Positions 26,260-34,674 of a stretch of DNA of 64,000 bases are shown here, in pieces (within the stretch, counting starts at the first letter, position 1; every line of letters begins with the position of its first letter). Location: contig NZ_JADKYP010000028.1 in NCBI RefSeq assembly GCF_015354405.1, forward strand, positions 1 through 64,000. Reading direction: 5' to 3'. Both the position numbers and the translations under genes were made by a program. The notes below the pieces were generated by a model. That model saw nothing but the letters and a program-made list of their open reading frames with translations, searched no databases and was not told the origin of the DNA. The DNA comes from Nocardia sp. BSTN01 (GTDB lineage: Bacteria; Actinomycetota; Actinomycetes; Mycobacteriales; Mycobacteriaceae).

Positions 26260-26283
26260 AGATCAAATGACTAAGGCGTTTGA
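26260..26283 (+). promoter_or_regulatory. Cluster operator, site 5
   Basis: AGATCAAATGACTAAGGCGT plus TTGA ends 22 bases before the PhyH start, matching the spacing of site 3. A second GATCA (26256) precedes it. Confidence 0.65.
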
Positions 26284-26305
26284 TCGAACGTGGAAATGGA
26301 GAGTT

Positions 26306-27169
26306 ATGACTACCGAAGCCAAGGCCGCTCTACGATCCGTCGCGACAACGACCCCCCTCGCCGAGATCCTCGACATCGTCGCGAAGGACGGCGGCGTGGT
26401 CATCGAGAACTTCCTGTCGGCGGACCAGATCGCGCGGTTCAACGCCGAGGTCGAGCAGCCCATGGCAGCGCTGGCTCCCGGCTCGACCCATGAGAACGAG
26501 ATCGTCGCCGAGTTCCACGGGGCCAACACCAAGCGACTGACGAACTTGGTGACGCACAGCAAGACCTTCCGCGAAGAGGTCCTCGAGCAGGACCTGATCC
26601 ACGAACTCTGCGACGCGGTGTTCCTCGAGGAGTCCGGTACCTACTGGCTGACCACCGCGCAGCTTATCGAGATCGGCCCCGGAAACCGGGCTCAGTTCCT
26701 GCACCGGGACCTGGAGAACTGGTACCCGTTCATCGGCATGGGCCCGCAGGGCCCCGAGGTGTGCGTGAACTTCATGATCGCGTTCACCGACTTCACCGAG
26801 GAGAACGGCGCCACGCGGGTCATCCCGGGCAGCCACCTCTGGGACGACTTCCACAACCGCGGAACTCCCGAAGACACCATTCCCGCGACCATGAAGGCCG
26901 GAGACGTCTTCTTCTACAGCGGCAAGACCGTGCATGGCGGCGGCGCGAACCTGACGACCGACCAGTTCCGCCGTGGTCTGGCCTTCGCCCTCAACCCGGG
27001 TTTCCTGACCGGCGAGGAAGCGTACCCGTTCCTCGTCGACCGGGACATCGCGAAGCAGCTCTCACCGCGCGTCCAGCGATTGCTCGGCTTCCGTTCCCAG
27101 TACCCCACGGGCTCGCCCGGCCTCTGGCAGGTGGACTACAGCGAGCTCGGGGACTACCTGAAGCTCTGA
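26306..27169 (+). CDS. Phytanoyl-CoA dioxygenase family protein
   Basis: A 287-residue Fe(II)/2-oxoglutarate oxygenase. The iron ligands are His133 and Asp135 in FLHRDLENW and His210 in TVHGGGANL, and an RRGLAF arginine binds 2-oxoglutarate. The family hydroxylates aliphatic carbons. The ATG has GGAGAG five bases upstream; an upstream ATG at 26267 lies inside the operator and is not favoured. A hairpin separates it from the aminotransferase gene. It probably hydroxylates an intermediate or the starting compound of the cluster. Confidence 0.88.
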   Translation: MTTEAKAALRSVATTTPLAEILDIVAKDGGVVIENFLSADQIARFNAEVEQPMAALAPGSTHENEIVAEFHGANTKRLTNLVTHSKTFREEVLEQDLIHELCDAVFLEESGTYWLTTAQLIEIGPGNRAQFLHRDLENWYPFIGMGPQGPEVCVNFMIAFTDFTEENGATRVIPGSHLWDDFHNRGTPEDTIPATMKAGDVFFYSGKTVHGGGANLTTDQFRRGLAFALNPGFLTGEEAYPFLVDRDIAKQLSPRVQRLLGFRSQYPTGSPGLWQVDYSELGDYLKL

Positions 27170-27200
27170 GGTGCCGGTCGGCACGTCTCTCGCCTCGCGA

Positions 27201-27233
27201 CCTGCCGGAGAGGCGACGAGTCTCTCCGGCAGG
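27201..27233 (+). terminator. Hairpin between phyH and aminotransferase genes
   Basis: CCTGCCGGAGAG and CTCTCCGGCAGG form a perfect 12-bp stem with a nine-base loop, 31 bases after the PhyH stop and 26 before the next start. It may terminate part of the transcripts or stabilise the upstream mRNA. Confidence 0.6.
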
Positions 27234-27259
27234 CCCGCTCGCAGCCCTCAAGGATATGT

Positions 27260-28531
27260 ATGGGAATCGACTCCTCCAGAACCGCATTCGAGCGGACCCG
27301 TCGCAGCGTCGGCGGTGGCGTCAGCTCGGGCCTTCGTGCCACGATGCGGCCGGTTCCGCTCTTCGTCGAGCGCGGCCACGGAGCTCACCTCTGGGACCTC
27401 GACGGCGACCGCTACCTCGACTACGTGATGGCCTGGGGGCCGTTGGTCCATGGACACAGTCACCCGCAGGTCGTCGACGCAGTGGCGCGAGTCGCGACCT
27501 CGATGCAGGTCGTGGGAATGGGTCATCGGCTCGAATACGAAGCCGCCGAGGCGGTCCTCGCATCCGTGCCGGGCGCTCAGCGCCTCGTGTGGACGAATAC
27601 CGGAACCGAGGCCGTGCAGGTCGCGCTGAGATTCGCACGAGCGGCGACCGGCCGGCACCGCATCGTCAAGTTCGCGAAGGCTTACCACGGCTGGCACGAC
27701 AGCGTGTACGCGAGCATGAGCGCGGACGACACGGGTGAGTCACCCGTCCCCGCCGCCCTCGGGCAGAGCCCCAATGCCCACGCCGATCTGATCATCAGCC
27801 GGTTCAACGACACCGCCGCTATCGCCGAACTGCTGGCCCAAGCCGAGGAACGCCGGATCGCCGCCGTGCTCATCGACCCGATCATGAGCAACGCCGGCGT
27901 GCTCACACCGGAACCCGGGTTTCTTGAAACGCTCCGCAGCCTGTGCGACCGGCACGGCGTCGTGCTGATCTTCGACGAGGTCATCACCGGATTCCGGATA
28001 GCCCGTGGCGGCGCGGCCGAGAGATTCGGTGTCCGCCCGGATCTTTCGGTGTTCGGCAAGGCGATCGCGGGCGGGTTCACGCAGAGCGCGGTCGTCGGAC
28101 GCGCGGACATCATCGATCTGGTGGAGCACGGCCTCACCCATGCCGGAACGTTCAACGGCAACCCCGTAGCGCTCGCGGCGGTGCAGGCCGCGATGGAGTT
28201 GTCCGCTACGCCAGGCGTATTCGACAAGCTGGAAGATCTGGGCGACGCCTTCGAGCAGGCGATCACCGACGTGCTGGTCTCGACCGGCGCGCCCGGCAGC
28301 CTCCGGCGCGTCGGGTCGCTCGCGCAGTTCGTGCCGCGCGATCAGGCGACGAGTCTGCACGGCACGGACGGACTGTGGGCAGAGATCGCGGCCGGGATGC
28401 TCGAATCGGGTGTCGTGTTCATGCCGTCCGGAAAGATCTTCCTCAGCACCGCGCACACGCTCGCCGACATCCAGGAAACGGCCGCTCGCCTCGAGCGGGT
28501 CCTGCAGCAGGTGTCTGCCCGTTCCGCCTAG
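27260..28531 (+). CDS. Class III aminotransferase (glutamate-1-semialdehyde aminomutase-like)
   Basis: A 423-residue PLP enzyme. The cofactor lysine is Lys267 in VFGKAIAGGF; LIFDEVITGFR holds the PLP-ring aspartate, and TNTGTEAVQVALRFAR binds phosphate. The sequence is closest in style to the HemL branch, but such proteins outside haem loci act as omega- or beta-amino-acid aminotransferases. No hemL neighbours are present. In the Puu analogy it fills the place of PuuE, removing the amino group after the gamma-glutamyl group has been cleaved. Confidence 0.85.
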   Translation: MGIDSSRTAFERTRRSVGGGVSSGLRATMRPVPLFVERGHGAHLWDLDGDRYLDYVMAWGPLVHGHSHPQVVDAVARVATSMQVVGMGHRLEYEAAEAVLASVPGAQRLVWTNTGTEAVQVALRFARAATGRHRIVKFAKAYHGWHDSVYASMSADDTGESPVPAALGQSPNAHADLIISRFNDTAAIAELLAQAEERRIAAVLIDPIMSNAGVLTPEPGFLETLRSLCDRHGVVLIFDEVITGFRIARGGAAERFGVRPDLSVFGKAIAGGFTQSAVVGRADIIDLVEHGLTHAGTFNGNPVALAAVQAAMELSATPGVFDKLEDLGDAFEQAITDVLVSTGAPGSLRRVGSLAQFVPRDQATSLHGTDGLWAEIAAGMLESGVVFMPSGKIFLSTAHTLADIQETAARLERVLQQVSARSA

Positions 28532-28713
28532 CGCTAACAGCAACGATCCGATCCCCCAGCCGCGACGCGGACGGGTCTATCGACCGGACGGGTGGTCGCT
28601 GTGCCGCCCGTCCACCACGCCCCGTCACCCGTTCCGAGTCACGACTCTGCTCGATGCGGTTGGGCGAGTGCGGCGTACCTGTACCGAATTCTGTTGATTC
28701 GAAGGAATTCTCG

Positions 28714-29178
28714 ATGAATACGCTCGCAATGTTGTTGCTGTTGGCCGCCGATTTGTGGATGGCAGCGGCCGGCCTCTACTACGGGGTGCGAATAATTCGC
28801 CGCTACCGCAACTATCTGCTCGGTCTCGAGTGGCTGGTGATCGGGGTATCGGGGACGAACGTTCTGTTCCTGGCCGCCACCGGGATCGATCATTCGAGCG
28901 TGAGCTACCACCTGATGGTGTTCTTCGACGCGTTCTCGCGTTCGTTCGGCATGACGCTGGTGTTCGTGCTCGGCATGATGGCGGTGACGCGCGGCTACCG
29001 CGCCTCGCCGCTGGTCGAGGCCGCCGCGTTCGGGGCGGCGACCGTGGTCGGGCTGTGGCGAACGATCGACGTACGGCCCGTCAGCCCGCCATGGTCGATG
29101 TTCTACCTCGCGCTGAATCTCGCCGTGGCAGTGTTCATGGTGACCGTCGCCGGTCGGCTGCGGCGGATCGGTGAATGA
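28714..29178 (+). CDS. Integral membrane protein, N-terminal part
   Basis: A 154-residue membrane protein starting MNTLAMLLLLAADLWMAAAG after GAAGGA. Four hydrophobic segments are visible at about residues 3-23, 37-55, 69-91 and 103-118 or 127-147. It stops at TGA (29176), but the same frame continues without another stop for 86 codons and again encodes membrane-like sequence, so this is probably the first part of a longer protein of about 240 residues. It lies between the aminotransferase and the MFS transporter. Function unknown. Confidence 0.6.
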   Translation: MNTLAMLLLLAADLWMAAAGLYYGVRIIRRYRNYLLGLEWLVIGVSGTNVLFLAATGIDHSSVSYHLMVFFDAFSRSFGMTLVFVLGMMAVTRGYRASPLVEAAAFGAATVVGLWRTIDVRPVSPPWSMFYLALNLAVAVFMVTVAGRLRRIGE

Positions 29179-29208
29179 CGGTGCGCGACAGGCGTTTTCA
29201 TCGCAACG

Positions 29209-29436
29209 ATGCTCGGGGCGATCGTCGCGTCGGCCTATGACTTCGTCCATATTCCGGGCGATGACGCCGACCACACACTGTTCTACATTCCGGCATGCGC
29301 GATCTGGGCGCTCATGGTCACGACCTATTACCACGGCTACCGGGCACTCGCTGAGCACAATCGGGGACTCGCCCGCAGCGGCTCGCGAGACAGCAATTCG
29401 GAGCCTTCGTCAGTCCACGGTCGAATCCTCGACTGA
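29209..29436 (+). pseudogene. Membrane protein, C-terminal part after in-frame TGA
   Basis: A 75-codon frame starting MLGAIVASAYDFVHIPGDDA, in the same frame as the gene ending at 29178. The codons between the two (reading RCATGVFIAT) extend the first hydrophobic helix, so they look like protein-coding sequence. ACAIWALMVTTYYHGYRALA is a second helix. Either one TGA mutation split a single gene, or this part is translated separately; I saw no clear ribosome binding site for it. Confidence 0.5.
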
Positions 29437-29582
29437 ACCCACCCGCGAACGGTCCGGACGGCTGCGGCCACTGTTTCCGCATTGCCGGAACAACGCACGC
29501 CGACATCCATCTACGGCTGCGTGAGCATGCATCACCGCGCAACGACGCGCACATTCTCGATTCGAAAAGTTCGGAAACCACT

Positions 29583-30887
29583 ATGACAGCTCAAGATTCG
29601 CCCACGCCCGCGACAGATACAGAAACCGGTTCCGCGGTCTCCAGCGACGCTTCGCCCACGGCTATCACTCTCAATCACGCCGGAAATGCATTCATCTGGA
29701 CGTATGTCCTGGCGATCTTCGGTGTATGGACGGCCGTTCTGACCCCGACCATGATCACTTTAGCACTCCGCGTCGCGCAGGCCGTCCCGGCCCATGCCTC
29801 CGTAGCCTATTCGGCGATCGCGGCCACGGGCGCTCTCATCTCACTGCCCGCGGGCCCGTTCTTCGGGCGCCTGGCCGATATCACCATGTCGCGCTTCGGC
29901 CGACGACGGCCATGGCTGGTGGTCGCAGCCACCACCATCGTGGCGGGCAACGCGATCGTCGCCGTGTCCGGCACCATCGCCGGACTCATCGTCGGATGGA
30001 TCATCGTCTCGGTGGCCGGCACCATCGGACTGACGGTCTTGTGGTCCATGCTCGCGGATTCCATTCCGCCGGAGCGCGCGGGTTTCGTCGCCGGACTCGC
30101 CGGTGCGGCGCAGGGCGTGGGGCTCATCGCGGGGACATTCATCGTCCGCATCACTCCGGGAATGACCGCACGCCTTCTCATTCCGGCCGCTCTCGGCGCC
30201 GGTCTCGTCCTGATATTCGTCGCCATTCTGCGGGAAACCGATTTCGCGGGACATGTCCGGCCGGTCTTCAATGTCCGCGACTTCGCCCGGACCTTGTATT
30301 TCGATCCGCGAAAGGCACCCGATTTCGCCTGGTGCCTGGCCTCCATCTTCGGTATCACGGTCGGCGCCGCCGTCGTAGCGACCTTCCTGGTCTACTTTCT
30401 GCAGAATGCGTTGAAGCTCGATGACGCCGCCCTGGTTCCCACCGTCTTCGAGGCGACGCTGATCATCAACGGTACGGCGTCGATCATCAGTCCCCTGGGC
30501 GGCCGGCTCGCCGACCGGATCGGCAGGCGCAAACCCTTGTTCGCCGCCGCGGGCCTGCTCGTCGCCGTCGGATGCACCGTGATGGATGTCGTCGGCACCG
30601 TTCCCGAATTCCTCACCGGCTGTGTGTTCTTCGGCATCGGATACGGCCTGCTGCTCGGGCAGATGCTGGCCTTGGCGGCATCGACGATGACCTCGTGGGA
30701 GAACGCGGCCCGCGACCTCGGCCTGGTCGTGCTGACCCAGTCGGCGGCATTGATGGTCGCACCGCTCGTGGCCCCCGCACTCCTCGCCATCGACGGCCCG
30801 AACAACTACCGCCTGCTGTACGCGTTCGGCGCGGCCGCCGCCCTGCTGGCGGTGCCGGCGCTACTCGGCATCCGGCGCCGGTGCTGA
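29583..30887 (+). CDS. MFS transporter
   Basis: A 434-residue major facilitator with about twelve hydrophobic helices. The loop 2-3 motif GRLADITMSRFGRRRPWLV and its repeat GRLADRIGRRKPLF after helix 8 are clear. The N-terminal 35 residues are polar and threonine-rich. The family look is that of the sugar/cation-type MFS. It ends the run of co-oriented catabolic genes and is the best candidate for uptake of the cluster's substrate, or export of a product. Confidence 0.85.
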   Translation: MTAQDSPTPATDTETGSAVSSDASPTAITLNHAGNAFIWTYVLAIFGVWTAVLTPTMITLALRVAQAVPAHASVAYSAIAATGALISLPAGPFFGRLADITMSRFGRRRPWLVVAATTIVAGNAIVAVSGTIAGLIVGWIIVSVAGTIGLTVLWSMLADSIPPERAGFVAGLAGAAQGVGLIAGTFIVRITPGMTARLLIPAALGAGLVLIFVAILRETDFAGHVRPVFNVRDFARTLYFDPRKAPDFAWCLASIFGITVGAAVVATFLVYFLQNALKLDDAALVPTVFEATLIINGTASIISPLGGRLADRIGRRKPLFAAAGLLVAVGCTVMDVVGTVPEFLTGCVFFGIGYGLLLGQMLALAASTMTSWENAARDLGLVVLTQSAALMVAPLVAPALLAIDGPNNYRLLYAFGAAAALLAVPALLGIRRRC

Positions 30888-30935
30888 CCCGACAGATCCT
30901 CGAAAGAACGATCCGCACAACAGAAATCGGATGAC

Positions 30936-31658
30936 ATGAAGATCACCAACCTGGTCGCGACCACCTGCCTCACCGCACTCACCGTCAGCCTGACCACCGC
31001 GGTCGCCTGCGCCGACCCCGCACCCGCGAACCCGGCCACTCCCCCGAATTCGAGTATCCGCACGACCGTCCTTCCCGGTATCCACTACACCTCGAGCATC
31101 GTCGACGGATCGGTGCGGATCAGCACCGACAGCGGCTCACTCACGGTGCGCGGCAATCAGTTTCAGGTCCTCGACGGACAGGGCAACCTCGCCGCCGGGT
31201 TCCCGCTCACCTACCGCAAGGACGACAAGGACTGGCCGATCGCGGCACGGATCGACGGCAACACCGCGATCCTGACCCCCGGTACCGATCCCGCCTCGGC
31301 CCGGCCCGCCACTCCGGTGGAGCTTCCGCGTCCGGTCGCGTCCGAAGCGCAGTTCCAGAATGCGATGGCCACGGCCGCAACGGAATTCGGTTTGGCGATC
31401 AGCGTCGGCACCTTGATCGGCACACTCATCGGCCTTCCGCTGGGCTGTATCGCGGGCGCGCTGACCGTGGGAACCATCACCTTCCCGGTCTTCTTCGCCG
31501 GTGCGCTCGGCGGATGTCTGGCCGGCGCCGCGGTCGGCGTCGCGTTGGGGAGCGCCGCCGGAATCATCCTGGTCGGCGTGCCCGTCGGCATCGCCGCCCT
31601 GATCGACTTCACCAACCAGGTCACCGCCCCCGACCCGGCGACCACACCCGCCCCATAG
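30936..31658 (+). CDS. Secreted or cell-envelope protein, Nocardia-type
   Basis: A 240-residue protein with a signal peptide (MKITNLVATTCLTALTVSLT, cleavage likely after ACA-D). A beta-rich domain follows (VDGSVRISTDSGSLTVRGNQ, then VLDGQGNLAAGFPLTYR). The C-terminal 90 residues are glycine- and alanine-rich and hydrophobic (LIGTLIGLPLGCIAGAL), like channel- or membrane-inserting glycine-zipper segments. I associate this layout with the DUF8020-type proteins that are numerous in Nocardia. Function unknown. A strong hairpin follows its stop. Confidence 0.7.
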   Translation: MKITNLVATTCLTALTVSLTTAVACADPAPANPATPPNSSIRTTVLPGIHYTSSIVDGSVRISTDSGSLTVRGNQFQVLDGQGNLAAGFPLTYRKDDKDWPIAARIDGNTAILTPGTDPASARPATPVELPRPVASEAQFQNAMATAATEFGLAISVGTLIGTLIGLPLGCIAGALTVGTITFPVFFAGALGGCLAGAAVGVALGSAAGIILVGVPVGIAALIDFTNQVTAPDPATTPAP

Positions 31659-31678
31659 AAACAGCGACAGACACAACC

Positions 31679-31716
31679 CGATTGCCGTTGCGGCCGCGCT
31701 CGCAACGGCAATCGGC
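31679..31716 (+). terminator. Strong hairpin terminator
   Basis: CCGATTGCCGTTGCG and CGCAACGGCAATCGG form a perfect 15-bp stem with an eight-base loop, 20 bases after the stop at 31658 and followed by CATTATT. Confidence 0.75.
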
Positions 31717-31765
31717 ATTATTCCTGCCCGCCCCGGCGGCGGGCCAGTCGAGAGGTGACGGTCCG

Positions 31766-32330
31766 GTGGGCCACTACACGAGCAGCGTTCGCGATATCGA
31801 ATTCAACCTGTTCGAGGTCTACCGCCTGGGCGCGGTCCTCGATTCCGGAGCCTTCGGCGATCTGGACGGCGACACCGCACGCACCATGATCGCCGAGGCC
31901 GCCCGCCTGGCCGAAGGGCCGGTAGCCGAGTCGTACGCCGAAACCGACCGCCACCCACCGGTTTTCGACAGCGACTCGCACTCGGTACGGATCCCGGAGC
32001 CGTTCAAGCGGTCCGTTCGCGCATGGCAGGACGCGCAGTGGTGGCGGGTGGCCAAGAGCGAGGCGATCGGCGGCGTGCCCGCGCCGTCGATGCTCGGCTG
32101 GGCGATCAACGAACTGGTCCTCGGCGCCCAGCCCGCGGACTACATGTACCTGAGCGGCCCGCTGATGGCGGACGTCCTCGCCGGCATCGGCACCGAACAG
32201 CAGCGGCGATGGGTCGCGCAAGCGGTCGAGCGCAACTGGGGCGCGACGATGGTGCTGACCGAACCGGACGCCGGCTCCGACGTCGGAGCCGGCCGCACCA
32301 CAGCGACCGAACAGCGCGACGGGTGTCGTG
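31766..32330 (+). pseudogene. Acyl-CoA dehydrogenase, N-terminal fragment
   Basis: From a GTG start the frame reads VGHYTSSVRDIEFNLFEVYR and continues through [14 protein letters not shown] and [16 protein letters not shown], typical of the N-terminal and middle domains of a long-chain acyl-CoA dehydrogenase with extra N-terminal residues (about 600 aa family). After about 188 codons the similarity stops in EQRDG, where the reading frame passes into an inverted sequence. The FAD-binding C-terminal domain and catalytic base are absent, so no active enzyme can be made. Confidence 0.85.
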
Positions 32331-32430
32331 GTCGATGTGGAATTTGGGGACGATGAACAGGCTCAGCCCCTTGGTGCCGGGCCCGGCGCCGGCGGGGCGG
32401 GCCAGCACCAGATGCATGATGTTCTCTCCG
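32315..32430 (-). pseudogene. Acyl-CoA dehydrogenase internal fragment, inverted
   Basis: Minus-strand translation gives [20 protein letters not shown] and [15 protein letters not shown], the part that should follow the N-terminal fragment about 30 residues later. It is thus the next portion of the same kind of gene, lying in the opposite direction between two breakpoints near 32330 and 32430. Confidence 0.8.
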
Positions 32431-32659
32431 TGAAGCCGCGGTGCTCGGCGTGCCGCACTCGACCCACGGCGAGGAAGTAGCCGCCGTGGTCGCACTCGCA
32501 CCGGGTGCCGAAGCGACCGCCGACGACTTGCGCGACTACGTCAAGGCCCGCGTGGCGGCCTACAAGTATCCACGCCAGGTGTGGCTGGTCGACGCCCTGC
32601 CCAAGGGGCCGACCGGCAAGATCCTCAAACGCGAAATCGTTGTCCCGCAGGGTTCGTGA
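32431..32659 (+). pseudogene. Acyl-CoA ligase, C-terminal fragment
   Basis: The frame begins abruptly with [20 protein letters not shown] and ends [11 protein letters not shown]. This is the small C-terminal domain of a FadD-type ligase, including the lysine in GPTGKIL. The first 400 or so residues, with the AMP-binding motifs, are missing. The fusion to acyl-CoA dehydrogenase debris marks a deletion or inversion scar. Confidence 0.85.
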
Positions 32660-32694
32660 CGGACGAACTCGACGGCCCGAGCCGCTGAAGACTC

Positions 32695-33822
32695 CTAGCT
32701 CAGGGTCGTCAGCGCCGCCGCGTCGTAGGCCTTCAGTTCGTCGATCCGGCCGCCCAGCACCTTGGCTGCCCATTCCGGGTCCTGCAGGAGGGCGCGGCCG
32801 ACGGCGACCAGGTCGAACTCGTCGCGTTCCATGCGGTCGAGCAGGTTGTCGAGGCTGCCGAGTTCGGCGCCGCGGCCCGTGAAGGCGTGGAGGAAGTCGC
32901 CGTCGAGGCCGACCGAGCCGACGGTGATGGTGGGTTTGCCGGTGAGCTTCTTGGTCCACCCGGCCAGGTTCAGGTCCGAGCCCTCGAACTCCGGGAGCCA
33001 GTACCGGCGGGTGGAGGCGTGGAAGGCATCGACACCGGCGGCAGCCAGCGGCGCCAGGATCGCATCGAGCTCCTGCGGGGTCTCGGCGAGCCGCGCGTCG
33101 TAGGCCTCCATCTTCCACTGCGAGAAGCGGAAGATCACCGGGAAGCCGGGCGACACGGCCGCGCGCACCGCGGCGACGATCTCGGTCGCGAACCTGGTGC
33201 GCGCCGAAGGATCTCCACCGTAGGCATCGGTGCGGCGGTTGGTGCGCGCCCACAGGAACTGGTCGATGAGGTAGCCGTGGGCGCCGTGCAGCTCGACCCC
33301 GTCGAAACCGATGCGCTCGGCGGCCGCCGCGGCCTCGGCGAAGGCGGCGACGACGTCGTCCAGGTCGCGCTGCGTCATCGCCTCACCGGTCCCCTCGGTA
33401 CCGTCGACGCGGATGCCGGAGGGACCGACGGCCGGGGCCTCGGGGTAGGGCTGTTCGCCATGGTTGCGGACCATGCCGATATGCCACAGTTGCGGCACGA
33501 TCGCGCCGCCCGCCGCGTGCACGTCCTCGGCGACCTTCGCCCAGCCTGCCAACTGCTCGGCACCGTGGAATCGCGGTACCCGATCGCTCTGACCGGCCGA
33601 CCCGTGGCCGACATAGGTCCCCTCGGTAACGATCAGGCCGACACCGGCGCCAGCCCGGCGGGCGTAGTAGGACCGCACGTCGTCACCGGGGATACCTCCC
33701 GGGGAGAACATGCGTGTCATCGGCGCCATCACGATGCGGTTGGGGATGGTGAGGCCGTTCAGGGAAACGGGCCGGGACAGGATCTCCGCTGCGCGGGAGA
33801 CGTCGGACGCGGTGACGGACAC
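32695..33822 (-). CDS. Old yellow enzyme-family NADH:flavin oxidoreductase
   Basis: A 375-residue FMN-dependent TIM-barrel reductase, the normal length of the OYE family without an iron-sulfur extension. NRIVMAPMTRMFSPGG opens the barrel; the substrate-binding pair is in ELHGAHGYLIDQFLW, with NRRTDAYGG after it and the FMN phosphate site near DLVAVGRALLQDP. It reduces activated C=C bonds, often of xenobiotics. The GTG at 33822 follows GAGGAG by six bases. It is divergent from a MarR regulator that probably represses it. Confidence 0.88.
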   Translation of the reverse strand: MSVTASDVSRAAEILSRPVSLNGLTIPNRIVMAPMTRMFSPGGIPGDDVRSYYARRAGAGVGLIVTEGTYVGHGSAGQSDRVPRFHGAEQLAGWAKVAEDVHAAGGAIVPQLWHIGMVRNHGEQPYPEAPAVGPSGIRVDGTEGTGEAMTQRDLDDVVAAFAEAAAAAERIGFDGVELHGAHGYLIDQFLWARTNRRTDAYGGDPSARTRFATEIVAAVRAAVSPGFPVIFRFSQWKMEAYDARLAETPQELDAILAPLAAAGVDAFHASTRRYWLPEFEGSDLNLAGWTKKLTGKPTITVGSVGLDGDFLHAFTGRGAELGSLDNLLDRMERDEFDLVAVGRALLQDPEWAAKVLGGRIDELKAYDAAALTTLS

Positions 33823-33834
33823 GGGATGCTCCTC

Positions 33835-33911
33835 GTAGAAACTTGACAACTTTGATGGTTGATAACCTCAAGCATTTTCCACGGTAGGGTGAATAGTTGA
33901 GATGGTCAAGT
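33835..33911. promoter_or_regulatory. OYE/MarR divergent control region
   Basis: Two AT-rich blocks with TTGA/TCAA half-sites lie here: CTTGACAACTTTGATGGTTG through ATAACCTCAAG (33842-33871) and TTGAGATGGTCAA (33897-33909). Such repeated half-sites around a divergent promoter are typical MarR operators. Confidence 0.45.
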
Positions 33912-33933
33912 TTCGGGACGTAGGATGAATTGC

Positions 33934-34359
33934 ATGGCAGAGGTCCCGCACATCGACACCGCCCAGCTCATGGAGCTGCTCTCGGTGTCGCTGGGCGTCT
34001 ACTACAGCGACTTCACGGTCGCCGCTGCGAGTGAGAACCTCACCGCGAGTCAGGGCAAGACATTGACCGTGCTGCGCCGGGGCCCCGCCGCGATGCGCAC
34101 CCTGGCCGAGATATTGGCTTGCGACGCGTCCAACGTCACCGGGATCATCGACCGGCTGGAGAAGCGGGGTCTCGTCCGACGGGAGGCCAGCTCAACCGAC
34201 CGCCGCGTGACCAATCTGGTCATCACCCCCGAGGGTGAGCGTGCCGTCGACGCGATCCGCGCGAAAATGCACCAGACCCGAGAAGGACTGAGCAGGCTTC
34301 GCGACGAGGACCGAGCCCGTCTGTACACGCTCCTGGAACGGGCTTTCGTCCAGCCCTGA
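33934..34359 (+). CDS. MarR-family regulator
   Basis: A 141-residue repressor. The winged HTH spans about residues 50-100 (LAEILACDASNVTGIIDRLE, KRGLVRREASSTDRRVTNLV), with a helical dimer interface at both ends. Of two ATGs, the second (33934) has the purine run TAGGA at the better distance. It is divergent from the old yellow enzyme gene and likely responds to electrophilic or phenolic compounds. Confidence 0.88.
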   Translation: MAEVPHIDTAQLMELLSVSLGVYYSDFTVAAASENLTASQGKTLTVLRRGPAAMRTLAEILACDASNVTGIIDRLEKRGLVRREASSTDRRVTNLVITPEGERAVDAIRAKMHQTREGLSRLRDEDRARLYTLLERAFVQP

Positions 34360-34674
34360 CGCCCGACGGAACCGGCCTTCTTGCCAGAATGCGCCATCAA
34401 CTTGCCAGAAATCGGAAGTGTTGGCGTCTAACGTTTTTCGTGCGCCCAGGGGTGGACGCGGCGGTCAGCGACGACCGCCGCCCCGGCCTTCGCGACGACC
34501 CACGCGGCATACTGCCGAGCGGATTTCGGGATGGTTTCGACATGCTGCGAGCCGATTGGGCAGCCTGTTCCGGCCACTGATCGCGGATCCGCAAGCAGGA
34601 GGGGAGATCCGCGCTCAGGCCGGAGCTGTAGCTTGAAGCCGTTCTTCGGCTGGGAGCGCGAAAGGGAACTTCTC

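Noticed and set aside
13349-28531. The idea that the cluster encodes aniline degradation, because of the GS-like ligase and amidotransferase pair
   Set aside because: Aniline pathways of this type need a Rieske dioxygenase with reductase, and none is present in the window.
27260-28531. Naming the class III aminotransferase hemL
   Set aside because: Sequence style resembles the HemL branch, but no haem biosynthesis genes are near and the catabolic context fits an omega-aminotransferase better.
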